From Hydrogenoanaerobacterium sp032017025 (GTDB lineage: Bacteria > Bacillota > Clostridia > Oscillospirales > Ruminococcaceae): a stretch of 64,000 nt of DNA. Position 1 is the first letter of the stretch, and each line of letters opens with the position of its first letter. This document shows, in pieces, positions 17,045 to 23,675 of the stretch. A program made the translations under genes and the position numbers. Location of the stretch: the NCBI RefSeq assembly GCF_032017025.1, contig NZ_DALZQO010000003.1, positions 123,781 to 187,780 of the forward strand. Reading direction: 5' to 3'. The notes under the pieces are model-generated. The model was not told where the DNA came from. It did no database searches and saw nothing but the letters and a program-made list of their open reading frames with translations.

Positions 17045-17455
17045 GTGAAAAGAATGAAAGTAACCGTAAACGGTAGAGCATATGACGTACAGGTTGAAGA
17101 ATTGGGTGCAGATGCACCGGCAGTAGTAACCGCACCCGCACCCGTTGCAGCTCCTGTGGCAGCTCCTGCTCCGGCGCCCGCCCCTGCAGCAGCACCAGCG
17201 CCCGCTGCAGCACCTGCTGCTCCCGCCGGTGCAGCTGGCTCTGTTAAAATCAACGCACCAATGCCCGGCACCATCGTAGGCGTTAAGGTTTCAGCCGGAC
17301 AAAAGGTCTCCAAGGGCGATGTTCTTGTCGTTCTCGAGGCTATGAAGATGGAAAACGATATTATGGCTCCTCAGGACGGCACAATAACCGCTGTTCACGT
17401 TGCTCAGGGTGCAACCGTTAACTCGAACGACTTGGTTGTTTCGATGGAAGGCTAA
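17045..17455 (+). CDS. Biotin carboxyl carrier protein (1.3S/BCCP type)
   Basis: A 136-residue carrier. Residues 1-20 form a short strand domain, residues 22-65 are an almost pure Ala/Pro linker and residues 66-136 the biotinyl domain. The biotin acceptor is Lys101 in EAMKMEN. GTG at 17045 is taken as start because GGAGG ends 7 bases upstream; the ATG 9 bases later would be too far. It shuttles the carboxyl group between the flanking carboxyltransferase subunits. Confidence 0.94.
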   Translation: MKRMKVTVNGRAYDVQVEELGADAPAVVTAPAPVAAPVAAPAPAPAPAAAPAPAAAPAAPAGAAGSVKINAPMPGTIVGVKVSAGQKVSKGDVLVVLEAMKMENDIMAPQDGTITAVHVAQGATVNSNDLVVSMEG

Positions 17456-17538
17456 TCAGTCAACCCTGTACAAATTTTAGGAACGGCTCTGTCCGAATTA
17501 CCAGTGGCGGTGTTTCCGCCGCAGAAAGGGGTGCCAAT

Positions 17539-18939
17539 ATGGCGAAATTAAAAATTACCGAAACCGTGCTTCGCGACGCGCATCAGTCATTGATCGCAAC
17601 CCGCATGAGCATGGACGAAATGTATGATATTCTGCCCGCAATGGATGAGGTTGGCTTTTATTCCGCAGAGGTTTGGGGCGGCGCAACCTTTGATGCGTGC
17701 ATTCGTTTTCTTGATGAGGACCCTTGGGAGAGACTGAGGATCATGCGCAAGAGAATGCCCAATACCAAGCTGCAAATGCTCTACAGAGGGCAGAACATGC
17801 TCGGTTACCGTCACTACGCAGATGATCTGGTTGCTTACTTTGTTCAGAAATCGGTTGCAAACGGCATTGATATTCTAAGAATCTTCGATGCGCTCAACGA
17901 TATCAGAAACCTCGAGGCTTCCATCAAAGCCACTAAAAAAGAGGGCGCACACCTGCAGGCTGCGATCTCTTACACCACCAGCCCAGTGCACAATCTGGAG
18001 TATTTCGTAAAATACGCCAAGGAGTTGGAAAACGCGGGTGCAGACTCTATCTGCATTAAGGATATGGCGGGTCTTATCAACCCCACCACAGCACCCGAGC
18101 TGGTAAAGGCACTGAAAGAAACAGTGAAAATCCCCATTCAGCTCCACACCCACTACACCTCCGGTCTTGCTTCGATGGCTTGTTACAAGGCGGTTGAGGC
18201 AGGCTGCGATGTTATTGACACCGCAATGTCTCCGTTGGCGCTGGGCACCAGCCACCCCGCAACCGAGTCGATGGTTGCCGCGTTCAAGGGTACACCGTAC
18301 GATACCGGCCTTGACCTTAAAAAACTCGATGTGGTTCGCGCTCACTTTGCGAAGCTGCGTGAAAAATATCTGGCCAACGGTCTGCTCAGCCCCAAAGTAA
18401 TGGGCGTTGACGCAAACACGTTGCTTTACCAGGTGCCGGGCGGCATGCTCTCCAACCTCGTTTCTCAGCTCAAACAGGCTGGCAAAGAGGATCAGTTTGA
18501 GGATGTGCTCAAGGAGATTCCGAATGTTCGTAAGGACTCGGGATATCCCCCGCTGGTTACCCCTACCTCACAGATTGTCGGTACACAGGCTGTGTTCAAC
18601 ATCATCATGGGCGAGCGCTACAAGATGGTGACCAAAGAGTTTAAAGGCATGGTTCGCGGCGAGTACGGCAGAACCCCTGCCCCCATCGACCCCGAGTTCC
18701 GCAAGAAAATCATTGGCGACGATCAGCCGATCGACTGCCGTCCTGCTGATTTGCTTGAGCCTGAGGTTGAAAAGATGAAGGCAGAACTGCCTGCGAAATA
18801 CAACGAGCAGGAAGAGGATGTTCTCACCTGGGCAATGTTCCCGCAGGTTGCTCCCAAGTTCTTTGAGAGCCGCCGCCAGAAAAAATACGGCATCGACGGT
18901 GAACATCTGGATGCTGAGAACGGCGTACATCCTGTCTAA
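17539..18939 (+). CDS. oadA: Oxaloacetate decarboxylase alpha / transcarboxylase 5S-like subunit
   Basis: A 466-residue HMGL-like TIM-barrel carboxyltransferase that exchanges CO2 between pyruvate/oxaloacetate and biotin. The start TETVLRDAHQSLIATRM is the family signature; metal ligands lie in LRDAH and QLHTHYTSG, with the biotin-accepting lysine expected in CIKDMAG. It ends after the PYC_OADA domain with no fused biotin domain, so it relies on the separate BCCP upstream. With the 12S-like gene this gives the subunit set of a Propionibacterium-type methylmalonyl-CoA:pyruvate transcarboxylase; no OadB pump gene is adjacent. Confidence 0.93.
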   Translation: MAKLKITETVLRDAHQSLIATRMSMDEMYDILPAMDEVGFYSAEVWGGATFDACIRFLDEDPWERLRIMRKRMPNTKLQMLYRGQNMLGYRHYADDLVAYFVQKSVANGIDILRIFDALNDIRNLEASIKATKKEGAHLQAAISYTTSPVHNLEYFVKYAKELENAGADSICIKDMAGLINPTTAPELVKALKETVKIPIQLHTHYTSGLASMACYKAVEAGCDVIDTAMSPLALGTSHPATESMVAAFKGTPYDTGLDLKKLDVVRAHFAKLREKYLANGLLSPKVMGVDANTLLYQVPGGMLSNLVSQLKQAGKEDQFEDVLKEIPNVRKDSGYPPLVTPTSQIVGTQAVFNIIMGERYKMVTKEFKGMVRGEYGRTPAPIDPEFRKKIIGDDQPIDCRPADLLEPEVEKMKAELPAKYNEQEEDVLTWAMFPQVAPKFFESRRQKKYGIDGEHLDAENGVHPV

Positions 18940-18950
18940 CAGAACCATTA

Positions 18951-18983
18951 AAAAACCATCTGCCAAAGGCAGATGGTTTTTTT
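18951..18983 (+). terminator. Terminator of the carboxyltransferase operon
   Basis: Perfect stem AAAACCATCTGCC / GGCAGATGGTTTT with a 3-base loop and a run of T, starting 12 bases after the oadA stop. Confidence 0.92.
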
Positions 18984-19082
18984 GTAACACAATGTAATCA
19001 AGCTGTAATGCAAAAAATTACCACATCTGCTACACTAATAGGGTAATAGGATGGAATCGACAACCCGAAAGGAGCAGAAATA

Positions 19083-20084
19083 ATGAAAAATACAGTTCGA
19101 ATTACAGCATTGGTTCTGGCGCTCACACTGGCGCTGTTTGCCACAGCATGCAGTGCACCCAAAAATGCCGCTGCGCCCGCAGCCTCCAGCACAGCGGCGG
19201 AGATGTCACAGATGTTTGACGCGCATGCCGAAGAAGGTGAAACATCGGCAGACACCGCAGCAGGGATGGATAAAGGTGACAGCGCAACCGGGGGCAACAT
19301 GCTGCCCGACAGCTCACGCAAGCTGATTCGCCGCGTTTACCTCAATGTGGAGGCACTCGATTTCGACAGCCTGAGTGCGTCAATTACACAGCAGATTTCG
19401 GCACTGGGCGGCTACATTGAACAGAGTGAAATCAGCGGAAACAGCTACCGCCGTGAGGGCAGACGTTATTCTCACATCGTTGCACGTGTGCCAAAGGCAA
19501 AGGTCGATGAGTTTATCGGTACGGTTGGGGAGCTTGGCAACATCACCAACAAGCAGGAATCGGTCGAAGATGTGACACTGCAGTATGTGGATGTGGAAAG
19601 CCGTAAAAAATCGCTGAAAATTGAGCAGGAACGCCTGCTTGCATTGCTGGAAAAAGCGGAGAAGCTGGAGGATATTATCCAGTTGGAACAGCGCCTGTCA
19701 CAGGTACGCTACGAGCTGGAAAACTACGAATCGCAGCTGCGCACCTACGACAATCAGGTGGATTACAGCACGGTAACGCTTGACGTTAATGAGGTGGAAC
19801 GCGTTACCCCTGCCGAAGAAAAAACAGTGTGGAGCCGTATGACGACAGGCTTTCAAGAAACCGTTTATGACATCGGCGAAGGCGGCCAGAACTTTGCAGT
19901 GTGGCTTGTAGTAAACCTGCCTTATCTCATCATCTGGGCAGTTCTGATTCTTGCCGTGGTAATTGTTTTACGCAAAGTAAAGCGTTTGGCAATGGGTGAC
20001 ACTCAAAAACTGCACAGAAAAAAATGGAGAAAAGATTTAACTGAATTAGATAATTCGGCTGATGATAACAGCCCTAAGCAATAG
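19083..20084 (+). CDS. DUF4349 domain-containing lipoprotein
   Basis: A 333-residue lipoprotein: signal peptide with lipobox FATAC (Cys at about residue 23), a low-complexity Ala/Ser/Glu spacer, then the DUF4349 domain from about residue 75. It includes a coiled coil at about 170-220 and a single membrane segment near 275-297, followed by a basic cytoplasmic tail. This lipid anchor plus C-terminal TM layout is typical of the family. Monocistronic between two terminators. Function unknown. Confidence 0.87.
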   Translation: MKNTVRITALVLALTLALFATACSAPKNAAAPAASSTAAEMSQMFDAHAEEGETSADTAAGMDKGDSATGGNMLPDSSRKLIRRVYLNVEALDFDSLSASITQQISALGGYIEQSEISGNSYRREGRRYSHIVARVPKAKVDEFIGTVGELGNITNKQESVEDVTLQYVDVESRKKSLKIEQERLLALLEKAEKLEDIIQLEQRLSQVRYELENYESQLRTYDNQVDYSTVTLDVNEVERVTPAEEKTVWSRMTTGFQETVYDIGEGGQNFAVWLVVNLPYLIIWAVLILAVVIVLRKVKRLAMGDTQKLHRKKWRKDLTELDNSADDNSPKQ

Positions 20085-20093
20085 TGTAAAATG

Positions 20094-20128
20094 AAAAGGC
20101 ACCGGCTTTTAGATAGCCGGTGCCTTTT
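20094..20128. terminator. Bidirectional terminator
   Basis: A 14-bp perfect stem (AAAAGGCACCGGCT / AGCCGGTGCCTTTT) with a 7-base loop lies between the converging DUF4349 and DUF3343 genes. Its right end touches the DUF3343 stop codon at 20127-20129. Confidence 0.9.
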
Positions 20129-20381
20129 AAACAGGATGATAGCTGTTTTTGCCGTCTGTTGTTTCAATGCGGTACACCTGAACTCTGCTGGAATCCAGTT
20201 TAAGGCTCGCAAGCAAGGCGGTAATGGTATCGTAATCCTCCGCACGGATACGGATAGAAATACCGCAGCTTGCGTGTATTTCGCGCGGAGTAGGCAGAAT
20301 AGTAAACTCAAACTGATTGCGCAGGTGCATTTTAGTTACAATACCGTCATGCGTAGAGGAGAAAGAAAGAAGATAAAACAT
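20127..20381 (-). CDS. DUF3343 family protein (putative Se/S carrier)
   Basis: An 84-residue protein matching DUF3343, a small family found beside selenium and sulfur-handling genes. The pattern FSSTHDGIVTKMHL, then ILPTPREI and SCGISIRI is typical, with the conserved cysteine in the SCG motif near residue 39. It begins 2 bases after the yedF stop, so the two are translated from one message. A role as thiol or selenium carrier is inferred from family context. Confidence 0.82.
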   Translation of the reverse strand: MFYLLSFSSTHDGIVTKMHLRNQFEFTILPTPREIHASCGISIRIRAEDYDTITALLASLKLDSSRVQVYRIETTDGKNSYHPV

Positions 20382-20383
20382 AA

Positions 20384-20986
20384 CTAAAACGAAATAACTT
20401 TAGCCGCAGCAAGCATACGCGAGGAGATATCGTACATATTGCTCACGGTTCCGATTTTAAGCTGTTCGCTCAGCCCATAATAATTGAGGCAGGTGCCGCA
20501 TACCAAAACCTCACAGCCACGCTCCTGTAAGGTGTGCAGGTGCTCTACCACCTGTTCGTTTTGTGTGGGTAGCTTTACCCCGCCATTCATAAACAAAACC
20601 GATTTTGGCAGGTCGTTCCCCTGCGCAAGCGTATAAAACAGCATGGTCATCAGATTACCGCCAAGTTCGGGGCTGCCGCTGCCAATGCCTTCGTTGCCGA
20701 CAAACAGCACCCAATCAGCTTTTACCGCTGCTTCGGTTAGCCCCTCTGCTTTGGTGGCGGTGCTTTGTACCAAGCTGCCGTCGGCAGAAAATGCCACCTG
20801 AAAGCTTGCTCCCTCACCGAAAGCCGTTACTGTAAAGCCTTGGCTTTCGCCCAGACGTTTCAAATTTTCTACGGCTATTTGGTTATCAACCTCAATGGTA
20901 AGCTGTTTTGCACCGGCATCCAGCTCTTTTTTTGCCATAATTACAGGCATTGGGCAGGCCTTGCCCTTTGCATCAATATTTATCAT
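20384..20986 (-). CDS. yedF: Selenium metabolism protein YedF
   Basis: A 200-residue two-domain protein. The N-terminal TusA/SirA domain has the active-site CPMP motif at residues 11-14; the C-terminal DsrE-like domain has FVGNEGIGSG and a CGTCLNYYG cysteine pair. The ATG at 20986 is used because the longer upstream frame adds 22 unrelated residues. This family co-occurs with selD in genomes that use selenium; no selD or Sec machinery is in this window. Confidence 0.9.
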   Translation of the reverse strand: MINIDAKGKACPMPVIMAKKELDAGAKQLTIEVDNQIAVENLKRLGESQGFTVTAFGEGASFQVAFSADGSLVQSTATKAEGLTEAAVKADWVLFVGNEGIGSGSPELGGNLMTMLFYTLAQGNDLPKSVLFMNGGVKLPTQNEQVVEHLHTLQERGCEVLVCGTCLNYYGLSEQLKIGTVSNMYDISSRMLAAAKVISF

Positions 20987-21140
20987 GGTGGCCACGCCTT
21001 TCAAAAAATTATGATTAAGCATAGTATACCACTCTGAAACATACAAGTACAATGATGTTTTGTAATAATCGGTTCCGTATATCGAAAAACTAAATAATTA
21101 CAATTGGGTTACAAAAAAACTTGGTTTTTGCTCCTTTCGG

Positions 21141-21169
21141 TTGCATTCATCCTGCAAAGATAGTAAAAT
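21141..21169 (+). promoter_or_regulatory. Promoter upstream of yicC
   Basis: TTGCAT (21141-21146), 17-base spacer, TAAAAT (21164-21169). It could drive the long yicC-to-thiN cluster. Confidence 0.6.
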
Positions 21170-21257
21170 AGAAAGATGGATTCGTTTGCCCTTTTTATTG
21201 CCTTAACCGGGTATAGAATAGAATACGGCCGCTATTTTGGCGGCTTGGAGGAATGTT

Positions 21258-22136
21258 ATGATCAGAAGTATGACGGGCTTTGGGCGTGCACAGGAAACCA
21301 TTGACGGGCGTGATATTTTGGTGGAGATTAAGAGCGTCAACCACCGTTTTTTTGAATTTTCATGCCGTGTACCACGTGCCTATGGCTATCTGGAGGAAAA
21401 ACTGAAAAGCTACCTGCAAACGAAAATTTCACGCGGCAAGGTGGATGTAAACGTCACCGTTGTGACGTTGGAGGGCGCAAATGCTCAGGTAGAGGTAAAC
21501 TACGAGCTGGCAAAGAGCTACACCGAAGCACTGCGGGCGCTGGGCGACAAGCTGGGGTTGGTGGATGACCTGTCGCTTTCTGCTGTTTCACGTTTTTCCG
21601 ATATCTTTACCGTGCGCAAAGGCATGGAAGATGAGGAGGTCATCTGGAACGGGGTGAAGACCGTACTGGATGAAGCCGCCGAGCGTTTTGTGGCAATGCG
21701 TGCCGCCGAGGGAGACCGCCTAAAGGAAGACTGCCTAAACCGTCTGGTCAACATTGAAAACGCGGTGGGGCTGATTGAAAATCGCTCGCCCCGTGTGGTG
21801 GAGGAATACCGCGCGCGCCTTTACAACAAGCTGAAGGACGTACTGGAAAACACCAACATCGACGACCAGCGTATTCTCACCGAGGCGGCTATTTTCTCGG
21901 AAAAAACCGCAGTGGATGAAGAAACCGTGCGCCTGCGCAGCCATATTGCGCAGTTCCGTGATATTTTAAAGCTGAAAGAGCCTGTGGGGAGAAAGCTCGA
22001 TTTCTTGGTGCAGGAGTTCAACCGCGAAACCAACACCATCGGCAGCAAGGCGCAGGACATCGAAGTTGCCCGTATCGTGGTAGATGTGAAAAGTGAAATT
22101 GAAAAGATTCGCGAGCAAATTCAGAATATTGAATAG
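21258..22136 (+). CDS. yicC: YicC family endoribonuclease
   Basis: A 292-residue YicC/YloC protein, a family shown elsewhere to be an RNA endonuclease. The start MIRSMTGFGR is the invariant family N-terminus; KSVNHRFFE and the C-terminal GRKLDFLVQEFNRETNTIGSKA are also diagnostic. The ATG at 21258 follows TTGGAGG. It opens the conserved Firmicutes order yicC-remA-gmk-rpoZ. Confidence 0.94.
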   Translation: MIRSMTGFGRAQETIDGRDILVEIKSVNHRFFEFSCRVPRAYGYLEEKLKSYLQTKISRGKVDVNVTVVTLEGANAQVEVNYELAKSYTEALRALGDKLGLVDDLSLSAVSRFSDIFTVRKGMEDEEVIWNGVKTVLDEAAERFVAMRAAEGDRLKEDCLNRLVNIENAVGLIENRSPRVVEEYRARLYNKLKDVLENTNIDDQRILTEAAIFSEKTAVDEETVRLRSHIAQFRDILKLKEPVGRKLDFLVQEFNRETNTIGSKAQDIEVARIVVDVKSEIEKIREQIQNIE

Positions 22137-22139
22137 GAT

Positions 22140-22391
22140 GTGTTTGGTATGCTAGGGCTCTTCTTGATACCGCTAATGGCAATAGCCGGCTACTCTGCAG
22201 TTCGGTTTTCTGCAACCGGCAGTATCACACAGGCGGGTTCCATCGCTGTGATTGGCGGGGCGGACGGCCCGACTGCGATTTATGTAGCACATACTGTCAA
22301 CCCGCTGTTGCCCATCATTCTGGGCGGTATCGCGGTATTGCTGCTTCTGGCAATGGCAGGGGCTATTCTTTACCGAAAAAAACATAGATAG
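22140..22391 (+). CDS. Mini membrane protein with the decarboxylase beta-subunit GGADGPT motif
   Basis: An 80-83 residue protein (GTG at 22140 or, more likely, ATG at 22149) inserted between yicC and remA. An N-terminal hydrophobic segment is followed by SIAVIGGADGPTAIYVA, which matches the signature of OadB/GcdB/MmdB sodium-pump subunits where the Asp binds Na+. A second membrane helix and an RKKHR end follow. Full-length beta subunits exceed 350 residues, so this is a miniature or excised relative, not a complete pump. The last base of its stop begins a 15-base palindrome. Confidence 0.75.
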   Translation: MFGMLGLFLIPLMAIAGYSAVRFSATGSITQAGSIAVIGGADGPTAIYVAHTVNPLLPIILGGIAVLLLLAMAGAILYRKKHR

Positions 22392-22405
22392 CGGGCAGCG
22401 CCCGC
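22391..22405. repeat. Interspersed palindrome GCGGGCAGCGCCCGC
   Basis: Perfect 6-bp arms around a 3-base centre, starting at the last base of the preceding stop codon. A second exact copy lies 94 bases downstream, and relatives are before der and after def. Confidence 0.85.
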
Positions 22406-22484
22406 AAGCAAGCGGGGGCTAACGTGCTGCAATTGGCAAAATGCAGCCCCCAAAACCATAGAATTCAAATAAGCACAGACAATA

Positions 22485-22499
22485 GCGGGCAGCGCCCGC
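22485..22499. repeat. Interspersed palindrome, second exact copy
   Basis: Identical to the copy at 22391-22405, including the flanking A before and CA after it. Between the two copies is a longer stem made by GGGGGCT and AGCCCCC (about 22414-22450), and the second is followed by a GGGGACAGCCCCCC stretch, so the whole 22391-22530 gap before remA is strongly structured. Confidence 0.85.
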
Positions 22500-22550
22500 A
22501 TCGAGTTGGGGACAGCCCCCCGGATGACATGAAATAAAGGAGGAACCCAA

Positions 22551-22820
22551 ATGAAACTGATTAATATCGGCTTTGGAAATATGGTGTCTGCCAACAGGCT
22601 GGTTGCCATTGTCAGCCCCGAGAGTGCGCCTATCAAGCGCATTATTCAGGATGCACGCGACCGCGGTACCCTGATCGACGCCACCTACGGGAGAAGAACC
22701 CGCGCGGTGATTATTACCGACAGCGACCATGTGGTGCTTTCGGCTGTGCAGCCTGAAACCGTTGCGAACCGCCTGAACGATGACGATGATGACGATGAGG
22801 AGATTGCAGAGGATGAATAA
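22551..22820 (+). CDS. remA: RemA/DUF370 family DNA-binding regulator
   Basis: An 89-residue RemA-type protein, which in Bacillus activates matrix and osmoprotection genes as a ring-shaped DNA binder. LINIGFGNMVSANRLVAIVSPESAPIKR is the conserved start and TYGRRTRAVIITDSDHV the second signature (DNA contacts around the RR). The C-terminus adds an acidic Asp/Glu tail. AAAGGAGG lies before the ATG, and the gene overlaps gmk by 8 bases. Confidence 0.92.
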   Translation: MKLINIGFGNMVSANRLVAIVSPESAPIKRIIQDARDRGTLIDATYGRRTRAVIITDSDHVVLSAVQPETVANRLNDDDDDDEEIAEDE

Positions 22821-23421
22821 CAAAGGCTTGCTGGTAGTGGTCTCCGGCCCATCCGGTGTGGGCAAGGGCACCGTTCTGCGCAGCTACTTGGCCCAGAACG
22901 AAAAGGTAAAGGTGTCGGTTTCTGCCACCACCCGCACCCCCCGCCCCGGCGAGGAGGACGGCATACACTACTACTTTATGACCGAGCAGCGATTTTGCCA
23001 GCTTGCCGACAACGACGGAATGCTGGAGCATGCGCTGTACAGCGGTAACTATTACGGTACACCGCGCGAAATGGTGGAGCGCGAGCTCTGTGCCGGAAAC
23101 GATGTGATTTTAGAGATTGAGGTGCAGGGTGCAATGCAGGTAAAGCAGAAGTGCCCCGATGCGCTGATGATCTTTATTCTGCCCCCGAGCATGGCGGAGC
23201 TGACCAAGCGGCTGATCGATCGCCGTACCGAGGATGAGGAGACCATCAACCGCCGCATGGACGCCGCAAAAAATGAACTGGCACAGGCAAATCAATACGA
23301 CTACGCTGTTATCAACGACAATGTCGACGATGCGGTGGAAAAAATAGGCGCAATTCTACGTGCTGCGAAATGCAGCACACATTACATGAAAGATTTTATA
23401 GATGAGGTGCAGCAGATATGA
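22813..23421 (+). CDS. gmk: Guanylate kinase
   Basis: Phosphorylates GMP to GDP. 202 residues with the P-loop GPSGVGKGT near residue 12 and the GMP-binding segment RTPRPGEEDGIHYYF. The ATG at 22813 lies within the end of remA with GCAGAGG upstream; longer frames into remA are not coding. Overlaps rpoZ by 4 bases. Confidence 0.96.
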   Translation: MNNKGLLVVVSGPSGVGKGTVLRSYLAQNEKVKVSVSATTRTPRPGEEDGIHYYFMTEQRFCQLADNDGMLEHALYSGNYYGTPREMVERELCAGNDVILEIEVQGAMQVKQKCPDALMIFILPPSMAELTKRLIDRRTEDEETINRRMDAAKNELAQANQYDYAVINDNVDDAVEKIGAILRAAKCSTHYMKDFIDEVQQI

Positions 23422-23642
23422 ACATGTTAAGACCATCCATTTCCCAGATTCTCAAAAACAATGAAAGCCCCTACTCTCTTGTTGTTGCCGTAGCAAAGCG
23501 CGCACGCGAGATTACCGAGGAAGCAGAAGAAAACAAGAAGGTTTTGGTTGAAAAGCCTGTTATGCTGGCGGTAGAAGAGTTTGCCAACGGTAAAGTGAAG
23601 CTGATAGAGTCTGCCAACATCGGACTGAACATTGAAGAATAA
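23418..23642 (+). CDS. rpoZ: RNA polymerase omega subunit
   Basis: A 74-residue omega subunit that stabilises the beta-prime subunit. MLRPSISQIL and YSLVVAVAKRAREI are the family motifs (the second near the conserved AKRAR helix). Start coupled to gmk through an ATGA overlap at 23418-23421. In Bacillus coaBC follows; here priA does. Confidence 0.93.
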   Translation: MNMLRPSISQILKNNESPYSLVVAVAKRAREITEEAEENKKVLVEKPVMLAVEEFANGKVKLIESANIGLNIEE

Positions 23643-23675
23643 TTCTGCAAAATTTGTGATGGAGGACTGCTTGTC

